Assembly (NCBI RefSeq): GCF_001306455.1 | Contig: NZ_LGTQ01000005.1 | Location: 124,001 to 188,000 of the forward strand | Reading direction: 5' to 3' | Source: Jiulongibacter sediminis | Lineage (GTDB): Bacteria > Bacteroidota > Bacteroidia > Cytophagales > Spirosomataceae | DNA: 64,000 nt | In this document: in pieces, positions 8,908 to 17,593 of the stretch | How the letters are laid out: each line of letters starts with the position of its first letter | Numbering within the stretch: position 1 is the first letter of the stretch | Program-made: the position numbers and the translations under genes | The notes under the pieces: generated by a model | Database searches by the model: none | Seen by the model: only the letters and a program-made list of their open reading frames with translations | What the model was told of the DNA's origin: nothing

Positions 8908-9969
8908 TTACAAATTCCTATGCAATCTCAATATTTTTGATTCAAAAACAGAACCGATAAATAAATCATTGGTACCATCTTTCTTCTCAAAATAGGCTCC
9001 TACACTTGAACCAGATAGTGGGTCTCCATTATTGAGATATAGCTCTTCCTGAAGAAATTTATAGTCAGTTTCAGGGAGATAAACGATTTTAAGAATCTGC
9101 GAGGGGCTTCGGTTTTCGGGCTGTTGGGCATGCCCCAAAAACTTAAGCATTTTGGGGTGTGCTCCCACAATCAAATTTCCATATTGGTCAATTTCAATAT
9201 TATCGACACCTGTGCCGGTATTATGCTCATCTATGAACTCTAAAGTATGGTTTTTAGGGTCTTTCCGATAAACAAAAATCTTTTTCTCAGTAGTAGCCGA
9301 AACATATACATATTGCTCATCGGGCGAGATGTTGATTCCGTTTGCATAGGCCATATTTTGAGTTACTTTTTCGGCTTTATCCTGATCGTAAAGTACCACA
9401 AAACCATTTTTGTCAAGCATGAAATCTTTGATTGTTCTCTCTGTACCTTTTGGTAAACTATGATCATTAGAGAAATAAAAGGTAGCTGTATCAATGGCCA
9501 GAATATCGTTTGGCGAAATCATCAGAGGGTCTCTGAACTCACGAAAACCTGTCAGGCTATCATTTACATAATCGAGTCTTGTTATCACATGCTCTTTATT
9601 TCTGTGATTGACCACAAAAAGGTAGATTTTGCCATGTTTTTTGAGCAATGATATTCCATGAGGTCTGAATTCGGTATCCGGAAATTCTTTTGAGATATCA
9701 ATCAGATTGAGGTCTTTCTGATGTGTGTTGGCTTTATAAATAGCTCCTGTTTTTTCAGAATCGCGTCGATCTGTCGCAGCTAAATATATGTCTCCGTTCG
9801 AATGATCGATGGTTAAATCTTCAATACCTTCGGGTGAGTTGATTTCTTCTGCTGTCCCGTCAAAATGAGGTGCAATTTTTCTAAAAACACCAGATTCTTT
9901 AAGAATAAATCCTAGACACAGAAGCAAAAGAATCAGTAAAGTGAAGAGCCCGTTAACTATCTTTTTCAT
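8908..9969 (-). CDS. Paraoxonase/SMP-30-like beta-propeller protein
   Basis: 353 residues with an N-terminal membrane anchor or uncleaved signal (residues 5-24). A propeller with paraoxonase-type blades follows: PEGIEDLTIDHSNGDIYLAATDRR, SPNDILAIDTATFYFSND, ANGINISPDEQYVYVSAT and GVDNIEIDQYGNLIVGAHP. The acidic and Asn residues in these loops are where calcium sits in PON1-type lactonases/arylesterases, so a calcium-dependent lactonase or esterase facing the periplasm is the best guess. Substrate unknown. Its first codons overlap the end of the symporter gene by 17 bp, so the two are translationally coupled. Confidence 0.8.
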   Translation of the reverse strand: MKKIVNGLFTLLILLLLCLGFILKESGVFRKIAPHFDGTAEEINSPEGIEDLTIDHSNGDIYLAATDRRDSEKTGAIYKANTHQKDLNLIDISKEFPDTEFRPHGISLLKKHGKIYLFVVNHRNKEHVITRLDYVNDSLTGFREFRDPLMISPNDILAIDTATFYFSNDHSLPKGTERTIKDFMLDKNGFVVLYDQDKAEKVTQNMAYANGINISPDEQYVYVSATTEKKIFVYRKDPKNHTLEFIDEHNTGTGVDNIEIDQYGNLIVGAHPKMLKFLGHAQQPENRSPSQILKIVYLPETDYKFLQEELYLNNGDPLSGSSVGAYFEKKDGTNDLFIGSVFESKILRLHRNL

Positions 9970-11209
9970 TGATGCCGAAATTGTCTTTCAAAATGTCTTC
10001 TGTTTCATCTACATGCCCAAAAGCATAGGTCATTTTTGATCTGTCAAATTCCTGTTCATTATTAGCTAACCAAATGGTAGCCACGCCGTTTCCAATAAAG
10101 TTGGTTATAGCTCTGGCCTCCGACATAAAGCGGTCAACCCCCAGCAAAAGAGCAAGGCCTTCAATAGGGATAACCTTTAGTGCTGATAGTGTAGAAGCGA
10201 GTACTACAAAACCACTTCCGGTTACCCCTGCAGCTCCTTTTGAGGTAACCATCAATATTCCTATAACTGTCAAAACCTGTTCTAATGATAACTGAATGCC
10301 ATAAACCTGTGAAAGAAAAAGAGTGGCCATAGACAAATAAATGGTGGTGCCATCCAGATTAAAACTGTAGCCAGCTGGCACGACAAGTCCTACTACGGGT
10401 TTTGAGCAACCCATTCGTTCTAGCTTTTCCATCAAAGAAGGTAAAGCAGCCTCTGAAGAAGAAGTTCCCAGTACAATCAGGAGCTCCTCTCTTATGTATT
10501 TCAGGTATTTCCAAAGGCTGACATTATAATATTTGAGGATGTAATGCAATACCACAAAAATGAACAAGGCCATAGTGGCATAAACAGAAATCATAAGTTT
10601 TCCCAGAGGAATCAGCGAGGCAATTCCGTGTTTTCCAATAGTGTAGGCCATTCCGCCAAAGGCTCCAATTGGAGCCAGTAGCATGACCCAATGTAATGCC
10701 TTGAATACCACTTTTGAAATCTTGGTCAAGATGTCTGTAATCGGTTTACTTTTAGAGTATTTGCTCAGAAAAACACCAAAAAGAATAGAGAACAATAGAA
10801 CCTGAATGGTTTTGTTTTCAGAGAAAAAAGCCATCCAGCTAAACTGATTGGCACCCTCTGCATATTTAGAGACATCACCGGAACCCTGGGCAATTACCCC
10901 TTTGCCCGGTTGAAAAAGATTCGCCACAAAAATTCCGATTATGAGGGCAAATGTGGTTACCACCTCAAAATAGATAAGAGCCTTTCCACCCACTTTTCCT
11001 ACTTTCTTTAAATCGCCCATTCCGCTAATACCAAGAGAAATGGTTAGGAAAATAATAGGAAGGATGAAAAGTTTGACCAGCCAAATAAACTTGTCGCCCA
11101 AAACTTTCATTTCTATGCCTTTTTCAGGGAAAAAGTGACCGAGAAGTGCTCCTGAAGCGATTGCAGTTAGAACCCAGAAAGTTAGATTAGAGAAGAGTTT
11201 TTTCATCAA
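9953..11209 (-). CDS. Dicarboxylate/amino acid:cation symporter (DAACS family)
   Basis: 418 residues with the GltPh-like topology of about eight membrane spans and two re-entrant loops. The signature features are visible: the serine-rich hairpin GTSSSEAALPSLMEKLERMG near residues 248-267, and FNLDGTTIYLSMATLFLSQ near residues 284-302, equivalent to NMDGT in glutamate transporters. The family moves glutamate, aspartate or C4-dicarboxylates with Na+ or H+. It is the first gene of a run with the paraoxonase-like and propeller-LytTR genes, so the downstream sensor may report on its substrate. It is divergent from coaBC. Confidence 0.93.
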   Translation of the reverse strand: MMKKLFSNLTFWVLTAIASGALLGHFFPEKGIEMKVLGDKFIWLVKLFILPIIFLTISLGISGMGDLKKVGKVGGKALIYFEVVTTFALIIGIFVANLFQPGKGVIAQGSGDVSKYAEGANQFSWMAFFSENKTIQVLLFSILFGVFLSKYSKSKPITDILTKISKVVFKALHWVMLLAPIGAFGGMAYTIGKHGIASLIPLGKLMISVYATMALFIFVVLHYILKYYNVSLWKYLKYIREELLIVLGTSSSEAALPSLMEKLERMGCSKPVVGLVVPAGYSFNLDGTTIYLSMATLFLSQVYGIQLSLEQVLTVIGILMVTSKGAAGVTGSGFVVLASTLSALKVIPIEGLALLLGVDRFMSEARAITNFIGNGVATIWLANNEQEFDRSKMTYAFGHVDETEDILKDNFGINEKDS

Positions 11210-11282
11210 AAGAGGTTTATGAAATGGCTAAGGGTTGAATCAAACGCATTAAAACTACCGATTTTTTTATAAAGAGGAAATG

Positions 11283-11306
11283 AAGAAGAAGCCCCTTCTT
11301 CTTTTT
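11283..11306 (+). terminator. Orphan terminator-like hairpin between divergent genes
   Basis: AAGAAGAAG (11283-11291), loop CCC, CTTCTTCTT (11295-11303), followed by T (11302-11306). It is oriented for plus-strand transcription but no plus-strand gene precedes it; the symporter gene reads the other way. It also lies upstream of the coaBC promoter. Confidence 0.5.
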
Positions 11307-11328
11307 AGTTACACATTCAGCATGATTA

Positions 11329-11358
11329 TTGGAATAGCCTGTGAAAGTCCTAATTTTG
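11329..11358 (+). promoter_or_regulatory. Promoter of coaBC
   Basis: TTG (11329-11331), 19 bp spacer, TAATTTTG (11351-11358), an exact TAnnTTTG box. The predicted transcript starts near 11365, about 18 nt before the TTG start codon, which supports that start. Confidence 0.55.
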
Positions 11359-11382
11359 TTTTGATCTATAAAAGTCAATCCA

Positions 11383-12582
11383 TTGCTGAGCAATAAAAAA
11401 ATTCTTCTGGGGGTAAGTGGAAGTATATCTGCTTATAAAGCTGCCTTTCTCGTCAGATTACTGGTAAAAGAAGGTGCAGAGGTAAAAGTAATAATGACAG
11501 AAGCTGCCAAAGACTTCATTTCGCCACTAACGCTGGCTACCTTGTCCAAGAACCCCGTTTTGAGTGATTTTACAAAAGGCAGTAACGGAGAATGGAATAA
11601 CCATGTTGATCTCGGCCTTTGGGCTGATCTGATACTTATTGCACCGGCATCTGCGAATACACTTGCCAAGTGTGCTCATGGTATTTGCGATAACTTGTTA
11701 GTTGCAACGTATTTGTCTGCCAAATGTCCGGTTGTTTTTGCTCCTGCCATGGATTTAGATATGTATCAGCACGGTAGCACCCGGGAGAATCTGTCAAAGT
11801 TGAAATCCTATGGAAATCAAATTATTGAAGCTGAAAGTGGAGAGCTGGCAAGTGGATTAGTAGGGCAGGGGAGGCTTGCTGAACCTGAGCATATAATTGA
11901 TCTTTTTCCCACCTTTTTTATAGGTTCTTCCCGTTTCAAAGACAAACGGGTTTTGATAACCTCGGGCCCTACTCAGGAGGCCATAGATCCTGTTCGTTTT
12001 ATTAGCAATCACTCTTCGGGTAAGATGGGTTATGCCATCGCAAAGGCTTTCAGAAATGCAGGGGCAAATGTGCAGGTTGTCAGCGGGCCGGTAAATATTG
12101 AGAAGCCCCAGGGTGTTGAGGTTTTCAAGGTCAAATCCGCTCAGGAGATGTTTGCTCAAACTAAAGAGCTGTTTGGAGCTGCCGAAATCATTGTTTACGT
12201 GGCGGCGGTGGCTGATTATACCCCTGAAAAGGTTTCTGATAAGAAGTTGAAAAAATCTGACGATGATCTGGCCATTTCTCTCAAAAGAACACCTGATATT
12301 GCCGGCACTCTCGGTAAGTTGAAAAATAGAGACCAAATCGCTGTTGGTTTTGCTTTAGAGACAGATAACGCCCGGGAGAATGCTTTGAGAAAGCTGGAGA
12401 AGAAGAATTTGGATATGATTGTATTGAATTCCTTACAAGATAGTGGAGCCGGCTTTCGTTATGATACCAATAAAATTACCGTTGTGCATCGGAATGGTGA
12501 GGTCATTGAACACAGCCTAAAAACCAAAGATGAAGTGGCCGTTGATATTCTGGCCGAAATTGAAAAGATTTTAAAGAAATGA
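11383..12582 (+). CDS. coaBC: Bifunctional phosphopantothenoylcysteine decarboxylase / phosphopantothenate-cysteine ligase
   Basis: 399 residues. The N-terminal CoaC flavoprotein domain (1 to about 180) has LLGVSGSISAYK at the start, ASANTLAKCAHGICDNLL, and PAMDLDMY (the PxMNxxMW motif). The CoaB ligase domain follows (about 190-399), with VLITSGPTQEAIDPVRFISNHSSGKMG and the AAVADYTPE segment. Together they make 4'-phosphopantetheine from phosphopantothenate, cysteine and a nucleotide in coenzyme A synthesis. Translation begins at a TTG codon: an in-frame stop (TGA, 11362-11364) lies upstream and no ATG or GTG lies between, and the family N-terminus matches. The stop overlaps the ATG of the DUF4835 gene by 4 bp. 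Confidence 0.97.
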   Translation: MLSNKKILLGVSGSISAYKAAFLVRLLVKEGAEVKVIMTEAAKDFISPLTLATLSKNPVLSDFTKGSNGEWNNHVDLGLWADLILIAPASANTLAKCAHGICDNLLVATYLSAKCPVVFAPAMDLDMYQHGSTRENLSKLKSYGNQIIEAESGELASGLVGQGRLAEPEHIIDLFPTFFIGSSRFKDKRVLITSGPTQEAIDPVRFISNHSSGKMGYAIAKAFRNAGANVQVVSGPVNIEKPQGVEVFKVKSAQEMFAQTKELFGAAEIIVYVAAVADYTPEKVSDKKLKKSDDDLAISLKRTPDIAGTLGKLKNRDQIAVGFALETDNARENALRKLEKKNLDMIVLNSLQDSGAGFRYDTNKITVVHRNGEVIEHSLKTKDEVAVDILAEIEKILKK

Positions 12583-13535
12583 TATTGAATGAATCGTTGC
12601 CTTCTGAGAAGAGAGGTCTCAAACTGACTTTGAAATTTATTGGTATACTGATATTCATGGGGCTATCTGTGAATGTATTTTCACAAGAACTGGATGCCCG
12701 TGTAGAAATAAACTACCAGCAGATGCAATCTACCATTCAGTACCAGCCAGGCATTTTCAAAGAGATGGAGTCGGCTATTCAGCAATTCATGAACAATACT
12801 CGCTGGAGTAATGATATTTTCAATCAAAAGGAGAAAATAGAGTGTCAGCTGACGATCAATCTGATGCAATCCGGTACACAAAATGTTTTCACCGGAAACG
12901 CTCGTTTTCAGGTGGCCCGACCGGTTTATGGAACAGATTATAATTCGGTGACTTTTCAATATGTTGACCAGAGTTTTAATTTCTCATTTCAGCCTGCAGA
13001 ACGTCAAATGGTTTATAATGAGCAATCTTTCAATAGCAACATTACAGGTCTTGCAGCCTATTACAGTCTGATTGCCCTTGCGGTTGATTATGATTCCTTT
13101 AGTAAGCTTGGAGGTTCCCCTTATATCCAGCGATTGTTTAACCTTCTGCAACTGGCTCAAAATATGGGGCCGGGGTGGTCTCAAAACGACAAATCCCAAC
13201 GAAACCGCTACTGGATGGTTGAGAATATGCAGAATCAGCAGTTTTCAAGATTAAGAGAAGAGTTTTATCGTTATCATCGCCTGGTGCTGGATGACTTCGG
13301 TCGCGACCCTGAAAAGGGTAGAAACGAAACTTTGAAGTTTCTGGAGGTGGTTCAAAATATTTCAACGCTGAGACCTAATTCGGTGTTTATCAATGCTTTT
13401 TTTGATGCCAAAGCACCGGAGTTTATCAATATTTTCTCCTACGGGAGTCCCGCAGAACGTCAGAAAGCCTTTTTACTACTTTCGAGCCTTGACCCGGATA
13501 AAACGGAGCAATACCGCAAAATTATTCAGGGCTAG
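12579..13535 (+). CDS. DUF4835 family exported protein
   Basis: 318 residues with an export signal at about residues 14-36 (FIGILIFMGLSVNVFSQ). The mature protein starts ELDARVEINYQQMQ and includes FNFSFQPAERQMVYNEQSFNSNITGLAAYYSLIALAVDYDSF, the signature of DUF4835, a Bacteroidota-only family that nearly always sits next to coaBC. Some annotation pipelines link it to type IX secretion under the name PorD; I cannot verify that here. Its ATG overlaps the coaBC stop (ATGA), so the two are translated together. A periplasmic or outer-membrane-associated role is likely. Confidence 0.88.
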   Translation: MILNESLPSEKRGLKLTLKFIGILIFMGLSVNVFSQELDARVEINYQQMQSTIQYQPGIFKEMESAIQQFMNNTRWSNDIFNQKEKIECQLTINLMQSGTQNVFTGNARFQVARPVYGTDYNSVTFQYVDQSFNFSFQPAERQMVYNEQSFNSNITGLAAYYSLIALAVDYDSFSKLGGSPYIQRLFNLLQLAQNMGPGWSQNDKSQRNRYWMVENMQNQQFSRLREEFYRYHRLVLDDFGRDPEKGRNETLKFLEVVQNISTLRPNSVFINAFFDAKAPEFINIFSYGSPAERQKAFLLLSSLDPDKTEQYRKIIQG

Positions 13536-13594
13536 CATATCTTTTCGGTGTGATCAACTGGCATTAGCTTCAGATACTTTTTAGCTTTGAAAGA

Positions 13595-13704
13595 AAAAGT
13601 CACGTATGAAACCGATATGATTGAAGTAATCATTAATCATACGGGGAATGATTAATTCGATCATCAAACCTGCCTGTGGTTGGCAGGGGAAGAATGTGAC
13701 TTTT
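13595..13704. repeat. Multi-hairpin element (three nested inverted repeats)
   Basis: An outer perfect 9-bp pair, AAAAGTCAC (13595-13603) with GTGACTTTT (13696-13704), encloses two further hairpins. The first is an 18-bp stem (13617-13634 with 13647-13664) with one G-U pair, one mismatch and a 12-nt loop. The second is CCTGCC/GGCAGG (13669-13674 with 13682-13687). Folded as RNA or DNA this gives a three-way junction. It fills the gap between the DUF4835 and SDR genes and could be a mobile repeat, a processing site or a structured leader. Confidence 0.55.
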
Positions 13705-13727
13705 GATAATAAATAGAAAATAAACAC

Positions 13728-14474
13728 ATGAAAACAGCACTTGTCACGGGAGCATCTTCAGGAATTGGTCGGGCTACAGCACTTGCCTTTGACAAAATGG
13801 GGATTCAGCTTATTCTTTGTGGTAGAAGAATTGAGAAGCTTCAGGAATTGCAAAGCAAACTCAATGTAAAAAGTACAATTCTGACTTTTGATGTCAGTAA
13901 TAAAGAGGAGGTGATAAATGCTATAGATTCTATCCCTGAGGATTTTGAAAAAATTGATATTCTGGTGAATAACGCTGGTAACGCTCATGGGTTCGGCTCT
14001 CTGGCCGATGGCGAAACAGAGGACTGGGATGCTATGCTGGGTTCTAATGTCAATGGACTATTATACGTCAGTAAGGCCGTAATACCTTCTATGATTCAAA
14101 ACGGTGGAGGTCATGTGATCAACATCAGTTCAGTGGCAGGGAAACAAACCTATGCTAACGGAACGGTCTATTGTGCTACCAAAAAAGCGGTAGAGGCTAT
14201 CAGCGAGGGGATTCGATTAGACCACACTAAAGATGGCATCAAAGTGACCAATATTGCCCCTGGGGCAGTAGAGACTGAGTTTTCTGAAGTCAGATTCAAA
14301 GGCGATAAGGAGCGTGCCAAAAAAGTTTATGAAGGTTTTGAACCGCTAACAGCCACTGATATTGCCGATGCTATCGCTTACGCCGTATCTGTGCCAGATC
14401 ACGTTACCATAGCTGACATGACTATCTACGCCAAAGCTCAGGCTGCTCCAACCACCGTCTATCGGAGTACGTAA
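13728..14474 (+). CDS. Short-chain dehydrogenase/reductase (YdfG-like)
   Basis: 248 residues of a classical SDR. It has the cofactor loop TGASSGIG at 7-14 and NNAG at 81-84. The catalytic residues are Ser134 or Ser135, Tyr148 and Lys152 in YCATK. The Arg-Arg after the second beta strand (CGRRIEKL, 31-38) favours NADP(H). Close relatives such as E. coli YdfG oxidise serine, threonine and 3-hydroxy acids, and the C-terminal region (VPDHVTIADMTIYAKAQA) fits that subgroup. Exact substrate not determinable. The start ATG lies 24 bp after the multi-hairpin element. Confidence 0.9.
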   Translation: MKTALVTGASSGIGRATALAFDKMGIQLILCGRRIEKLQELQSKLNVKSTILTFDVSNKEEVINAIDSIPEDFEKIDILVNNAGNAHGFGSLADGETEDWDAMLGSNVNGLLYVSKAVIPSMIQNGGGHVINISSVAGKQTYANGTVYCATKKAVEAISEGIRLDHTKDGIKVTNIAPGAVETEFSEVRFKGDKERAKKVYEGFEPLTATDIADAIAYAVSVPDHVTIADMTIYAKAQAAPTTVYRST

Positions 14475-14600
14475 TCCTTTATTTAGGAAGGTGATATTCT
14501 TTTCGGACCAGAGTTTTAACCTCATGCAATTCGAAAACGGGAACTCAAATGTATTTGGTAATAGTCTCAATTCTTCTTCAAATCTAATAGGCTGCACGAA

Positions 14601-14632
14601 ATGATACCACCAGAAGACAGTTGTGGTATCAT
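14601..14632. repeat. Perfect 10-bp inverted repeat between convergent genes
   Basis: ATGATACCAC (14601-14610) and GTGGTATCAT (14623-14632) with a 12-nt loop. It lies in the 261-bp gap between the SDR and DUF72 stops. There is no T run on either side, so it is not a textbook terminator, though it may still end or protect transcripts. Nothing else is seen in the gap. Confidence 0.5.
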
Positions 14633-14735
14633 GGCTTTACACCAATTTAAATCTATAGAATTATGGCTCAAGCAATGTCTCGGATACTTTAAAACGTCCA
14701 AAGTTGATAATTAAATGCAGATTGATTTTCATAGA

Positions 14736-15620
14736 CTAAAACAAACCATCCAAAACTTCTCCAGGTTGAGGAACCTTTAGATTAGTTCCAAGCTGATCAT
14801 TCATTTTTTCGATGAAGTATTTTGAGAGTAAGGGTGACTCCAATTCAAGATTTTGATGAACAAAGAGATAGAGTTTCTCCAATCCTTGTGATTTCCATAA
14901 GGCAATTCTTTCGAGCCAGTCATCAAGTCTGGGATAATCAGAGGCATGGTTGGCACCAACGTATCTGATAAAAGCTACAGGAGTGGTTAAACGCATATGA
15001 AGTAGGTCCCTTCTTCCAGCTGTATCGGTAATAATATTTGTTATGCTATTTTCTTCAAATAGCTTGTAAAGTGACTCAGCCACCACGGGATCATCAAACC
15101 AATCCTGACTTCTCAGTTCTATAGCTAAAGGCATGCCTTTAGGCCAGTTTTGAATAAAGTTGACCAGTCTGTCCATGTTTTTAGCCGAAAAGTTGTCATG
15201 AAGCTGAAGAAATATCATCTCCAGTTTATCCTGAAAATGACTAATGGCATCCAGGAATTCAGTAACAGCGTCCTGAACGTCATTCAGTCTTTTTATGTGA
15301 CTGATATAACTCGGAATTTTTGGGAAAAATTTAAAGCCTTCAGGTGTTTTATCATGCCAGACTACTACCTGCTGACCAGATGGGCTCCTGTAAAAAGTAG
15401 CATTGAGCTCAATGGAATTAAACTGCCGGGAATAATAGATCAATTCATCTTTAGTACCTCTTGGATAGAAATTCTTAAGATCGGTTCTGTTCCATTTCGC
15501 ACAACCTACGTAGGCTTCAAAAGTTCCGTTTCCCTTTGATAACACTTTGGCAGTTCCCAGATTGTCAGGAGGCAAAGTAAAATCAATTAATTCCGGATTT
15601 GGTACACTTCCAAATTTCAT
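14736..15620 (-). CDS. DUF72 (YecE-like) protein
   Basis: 294 residues with the TIM-barrel DUF72 pattern: the YVGCAKWNRTDLKNFYP segment at 37-53, then YYSRQFNSIELNATFYRSPS, FKFFPKIPSYISH, LQLHDNFSA and AIELRSQDWF. The family is widespread and its biochemical role is unknown; a link to nucleic acid repair has been suggested from genomic context only. It sits 64 bp behind the NHL-repeat gene on the same strand. Confidence 0.88.
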   Translation of the reverse strand: MKFGSVPNPELIDFTLPPDNLGTAKVLSKGNGTFEAYVGCAKWNRTDLKNFYPRGTKDELIYYSRQFNSIELNATFYRSPSGQQVVVWHDKTPEGFKFFPKIPSYISHIKRLNDVQDAVTEFLDAISHFQDKLEMIFLQLHDNFSAKNMDRLVNFIQNWPKGMPLAIELRSQDWFDDPVVAESLYKLFEENSITNIITDTAGRRDLLHMRLTTPVAFIRYVGANHASDYPRLDDWLERIALWKSQGLEKLYLFVHQNLELESPLLSKYFIEKMNDQLGTNLKVPQPGEVLDGLF

Positions 15621-15684
15621 CGTCTTAAGTTTTAATCAGTATTTACTAAATTAATTCTGAGTTTCTTATTTCTCAAAAATGAGA

Positions 15685-16728
15685 TTAAACTCTCTCCAAT
15701 TTGATTGGATACGTCTTTTTGGAGGCCCACTGTGCAACATAAATGTTTTCATCAGAATCAACATAAACATCATGAGGATGCATAAATACGTTTGCCGGGT
15801 CATCTTTGGCTTGCTCTTCCAATTTTCCATTTGAATAAACCGGCCCGCTTCCACCAGGACTGCTGATGACCTTATCATCCTTGTCCACCACCTGAATAAA
15901 ACCTGAAAACTCGTTTGCTTCAGAACCTGAGCGATATACCGCTCCGTAAAGATTCTCTCCTTGTTGAACGGGTCGGCAGATAAAACTTCCGGGCATTTCA
16001 ATGGCCCCAAGGTATTTTCCCTGTCGATTGAATTTCTTCCAGCAATTGTCCTGTCTTGATGTAATCAGGATTTCATCGTCCTTTCCATTTCTTTGATCAA
16101 AAAGAACCCCATGATTACACCTGAACTGCTCGTTTTCTTTTCCTTTTCCTCCGAAGTGCCTTAGGAATTTTCCGTTTTCATCATAAACCATCACAAAGTT
16201 GAGGCCGTAGCCATCTACTACATAAATATCTCCGTTTAAAGGATCAATGGCCGTTTCAGTAGGTACAAACTGCCCGGGGTGAAGATATTCTCCAGTCTCC
16301 TTTGGGTATTCAATTTTGAAAATGACATTCCCCTTCAGGTCGGTTTTAATGACCTGATGTCTGGTATTGTCTGCAATCAAAAGAAACTGATCTTTGCTTT
16401 CACCACCAATAGTTAATCCGTGTGCTCCTGGGTAAGAGGTGCCCCAGCTTTCCAGTAATTTTCCTTTTTTACTGTAGATGAGTACGTTGTTTTTGGTTTC
16501 ATCGGTCAGGAGAATAATTCGGCCCTGACTATCTTCGACTAGCTCGTGGCAGTTATTAACCGGATTTTTGCCAGCTTCCAGCATTCCCCAGTTCATATTT
16601 ACTCTGTATTGGTGGGAGTTATGGCCAATGATTATTTCATCATTTTTGCCAAAAGTCAGGCCTGGAAGGCTAACAGCCAGTAGGCTGGCTCCGCCAAGTT
16701 TAATAGCATTTCGTCTATTGAGATACAT
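15685..16728 (-). CDS. Tat-exported NHL-repeat beta-propeller protein
   Basis: 347 residues. The N-terminus MYLNRRNAIKLGGASLLAVS has twin arginines (5-6), a hydrophobic stretch and a cleavage region near TFG, i.e. a Tat signal, so the protein is probably exported folded. The rest is a six-bladed propeller with NHL-type repeats (CHELVEDSQGRIILLTDE, PTETAIDPLNGDIYVVDGYG, HPHDVYVDSDENIYVAQW). It resembles the peptidylglycine-monooxygenase-type propeller proteins, some of which are lyases, but no catalytic centre can be assigned here. Repeated paired His residues could bind a metal. Confidence 0.8.
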   Translation of the reverse strand: MYLNRRNAIKLGGASLLAVSLPGLTFGKNDEIIIGHNSHQYRVNMNWGMLEAGKNPVNNCHELVEDSQGRIILLTDETKNNVLIYSKKGKLLESWGTSYPGAHGLTIGGESKDQFLLIADNTRHQVIKTDLKGNVIFKIEYPKETGEYLHPGQFVPTETAIDPLNGDIYVVDGYGLNFVMVYDENGKFLRHFGGKGKENEQFRCNHGVLFDQRNGKDDEILITSRQDNCWKKFNRQGKYLGAIEMPGSFICRPVQQGENLYGAVYRSGSEANEFSGFIQVVDKDDKVISSPGGSGPVYSNGKLEEQAKDDPANVFMHPHDVYVDSDENIYVAQWASKKTYPIKLERV

Positions 16729-16801
16729 TCATTTTCTTTTTTGTGGATTGAACTTACTCATGTGATAATTAGAAAACAAATCTCTGAATTATTGACGCCT
16801 G

Positions 16802-17593
16802 TCAGGAATTCGATTTTGTTTTTTGTCGGTTTTTTGATTTTGGCTGCTCTTTTACCTTAACGTAGATCAGTTTATTTTTGCTTCTGGGGTTATCGCGAAG
16901 CTCAAGCTCAAACATTCCAATTGACTTAATAAGAGGAGTGAGTTTTGGGAAACCGTAGTTTCTGGAGTCAAAATTTGGTTGCTTTTTCTGAAGCAGATTG
17001 CCGACGTCACCCAGAAAGGCCCAGCCGTCTTCGTCAGAGACATCCTCGATGGTACTTTTGATCAGTTTTATCTCTTTTTGAGTGATTTTATCAATACTTG
17101 ATTTGGAGTCGTCTTTGTCAGCCTCGGCTTCCTGTTTTGAGGAGTTATTCTTCAAAATTTCCACATAGATAAAACGGTCACAAGCTACTATAAAAGGGTT
17201 GGGTGTTTTCTTTTCACCAATACCTATTACCAGCATGCCGGCCTCCCTAAGTCTTGTGGCCAATCGCGTAAAATCACTATCGCTTGAAACCAAACAAAAA
17301 CCTTCAACTTTGCCAGAATAGAGGATGTCCATGGCATCAATTATCATAGCCGAGTCTGTGGCGTTTTTGCCCGTGGTGTATCCGTATTGCTGAATTGGTG
17401 TAATGGCGTTCTCCAGAAGTAGGTTTTTCCAACGAGCGAGGTGCGGCTTAGTCCAGTCACCATAAATTCTTTTGATGGTGGGGTTGCCGTATTTTGTAAT
17501 CTCTTCCATCATCTCTTTAATGTGAGATGATGGAATATTGTCGCCATCTATCAGAACGGCCAGGTTAGTGCTTGATGAAGTGTTTTCTGCCAT
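16802..17593 (-). CDS. NYN (PIN-like) domain protein with LOTUS/OST-HTH domain
   Basis: 263 residues. The N-terminal NYN domain (about 10-150) starts with LAVLIDGDNIP and has DSAMIIDAMDILYSGKVEGFCLVSSDSDFTRLATRLREAG, with conserved acidic residues at the expected metal-dependent nuclease positions. A charged linker leads to an OST-HTH/LOTUS domain (about 178-250: LIKSTIEDVSDEDGWAFLGDVGNLLQKKQPNFDSRNYGFPKLTPLIKSIGMFEL). The tail is lysine-rich. This pairing is known from DUF88/LabA-type bacterial proteins and eukaryotic MARF1-like proteins, and suggests an RNA-binding ribonuclease. The target is unknown. Confidence 0.88.
   Translation of the reverse strand: MAENTSSSTNLAVLIDGDNIPSSHIKEMMEEITKYGNPTIKRIYGDWTKPHLARWKNLLLENAITPIQQYGYTTGKNATDSAMIIDAMDILYSGKVEGFCLVSSDSDFTRLATRLREAGMLVIGIGEKKTPNPFIVACDRFIYVEILKNNSSKQEAEADKDDSKSSIDKITQKEIKLIKSTIEDVSDEDGWAFLGDVGNLLQKKQPNFDSRNYGFPKLTPLIKSIGMFELELRDNPRSKNKLIYVKVKEQPKSKNRQKTKSNS

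Noticed and set aside
11857-12336. 159-codon minus-strand frame inside coaBC
   Set aside because: Fully antisense to well-conserved CoaBC motifs.
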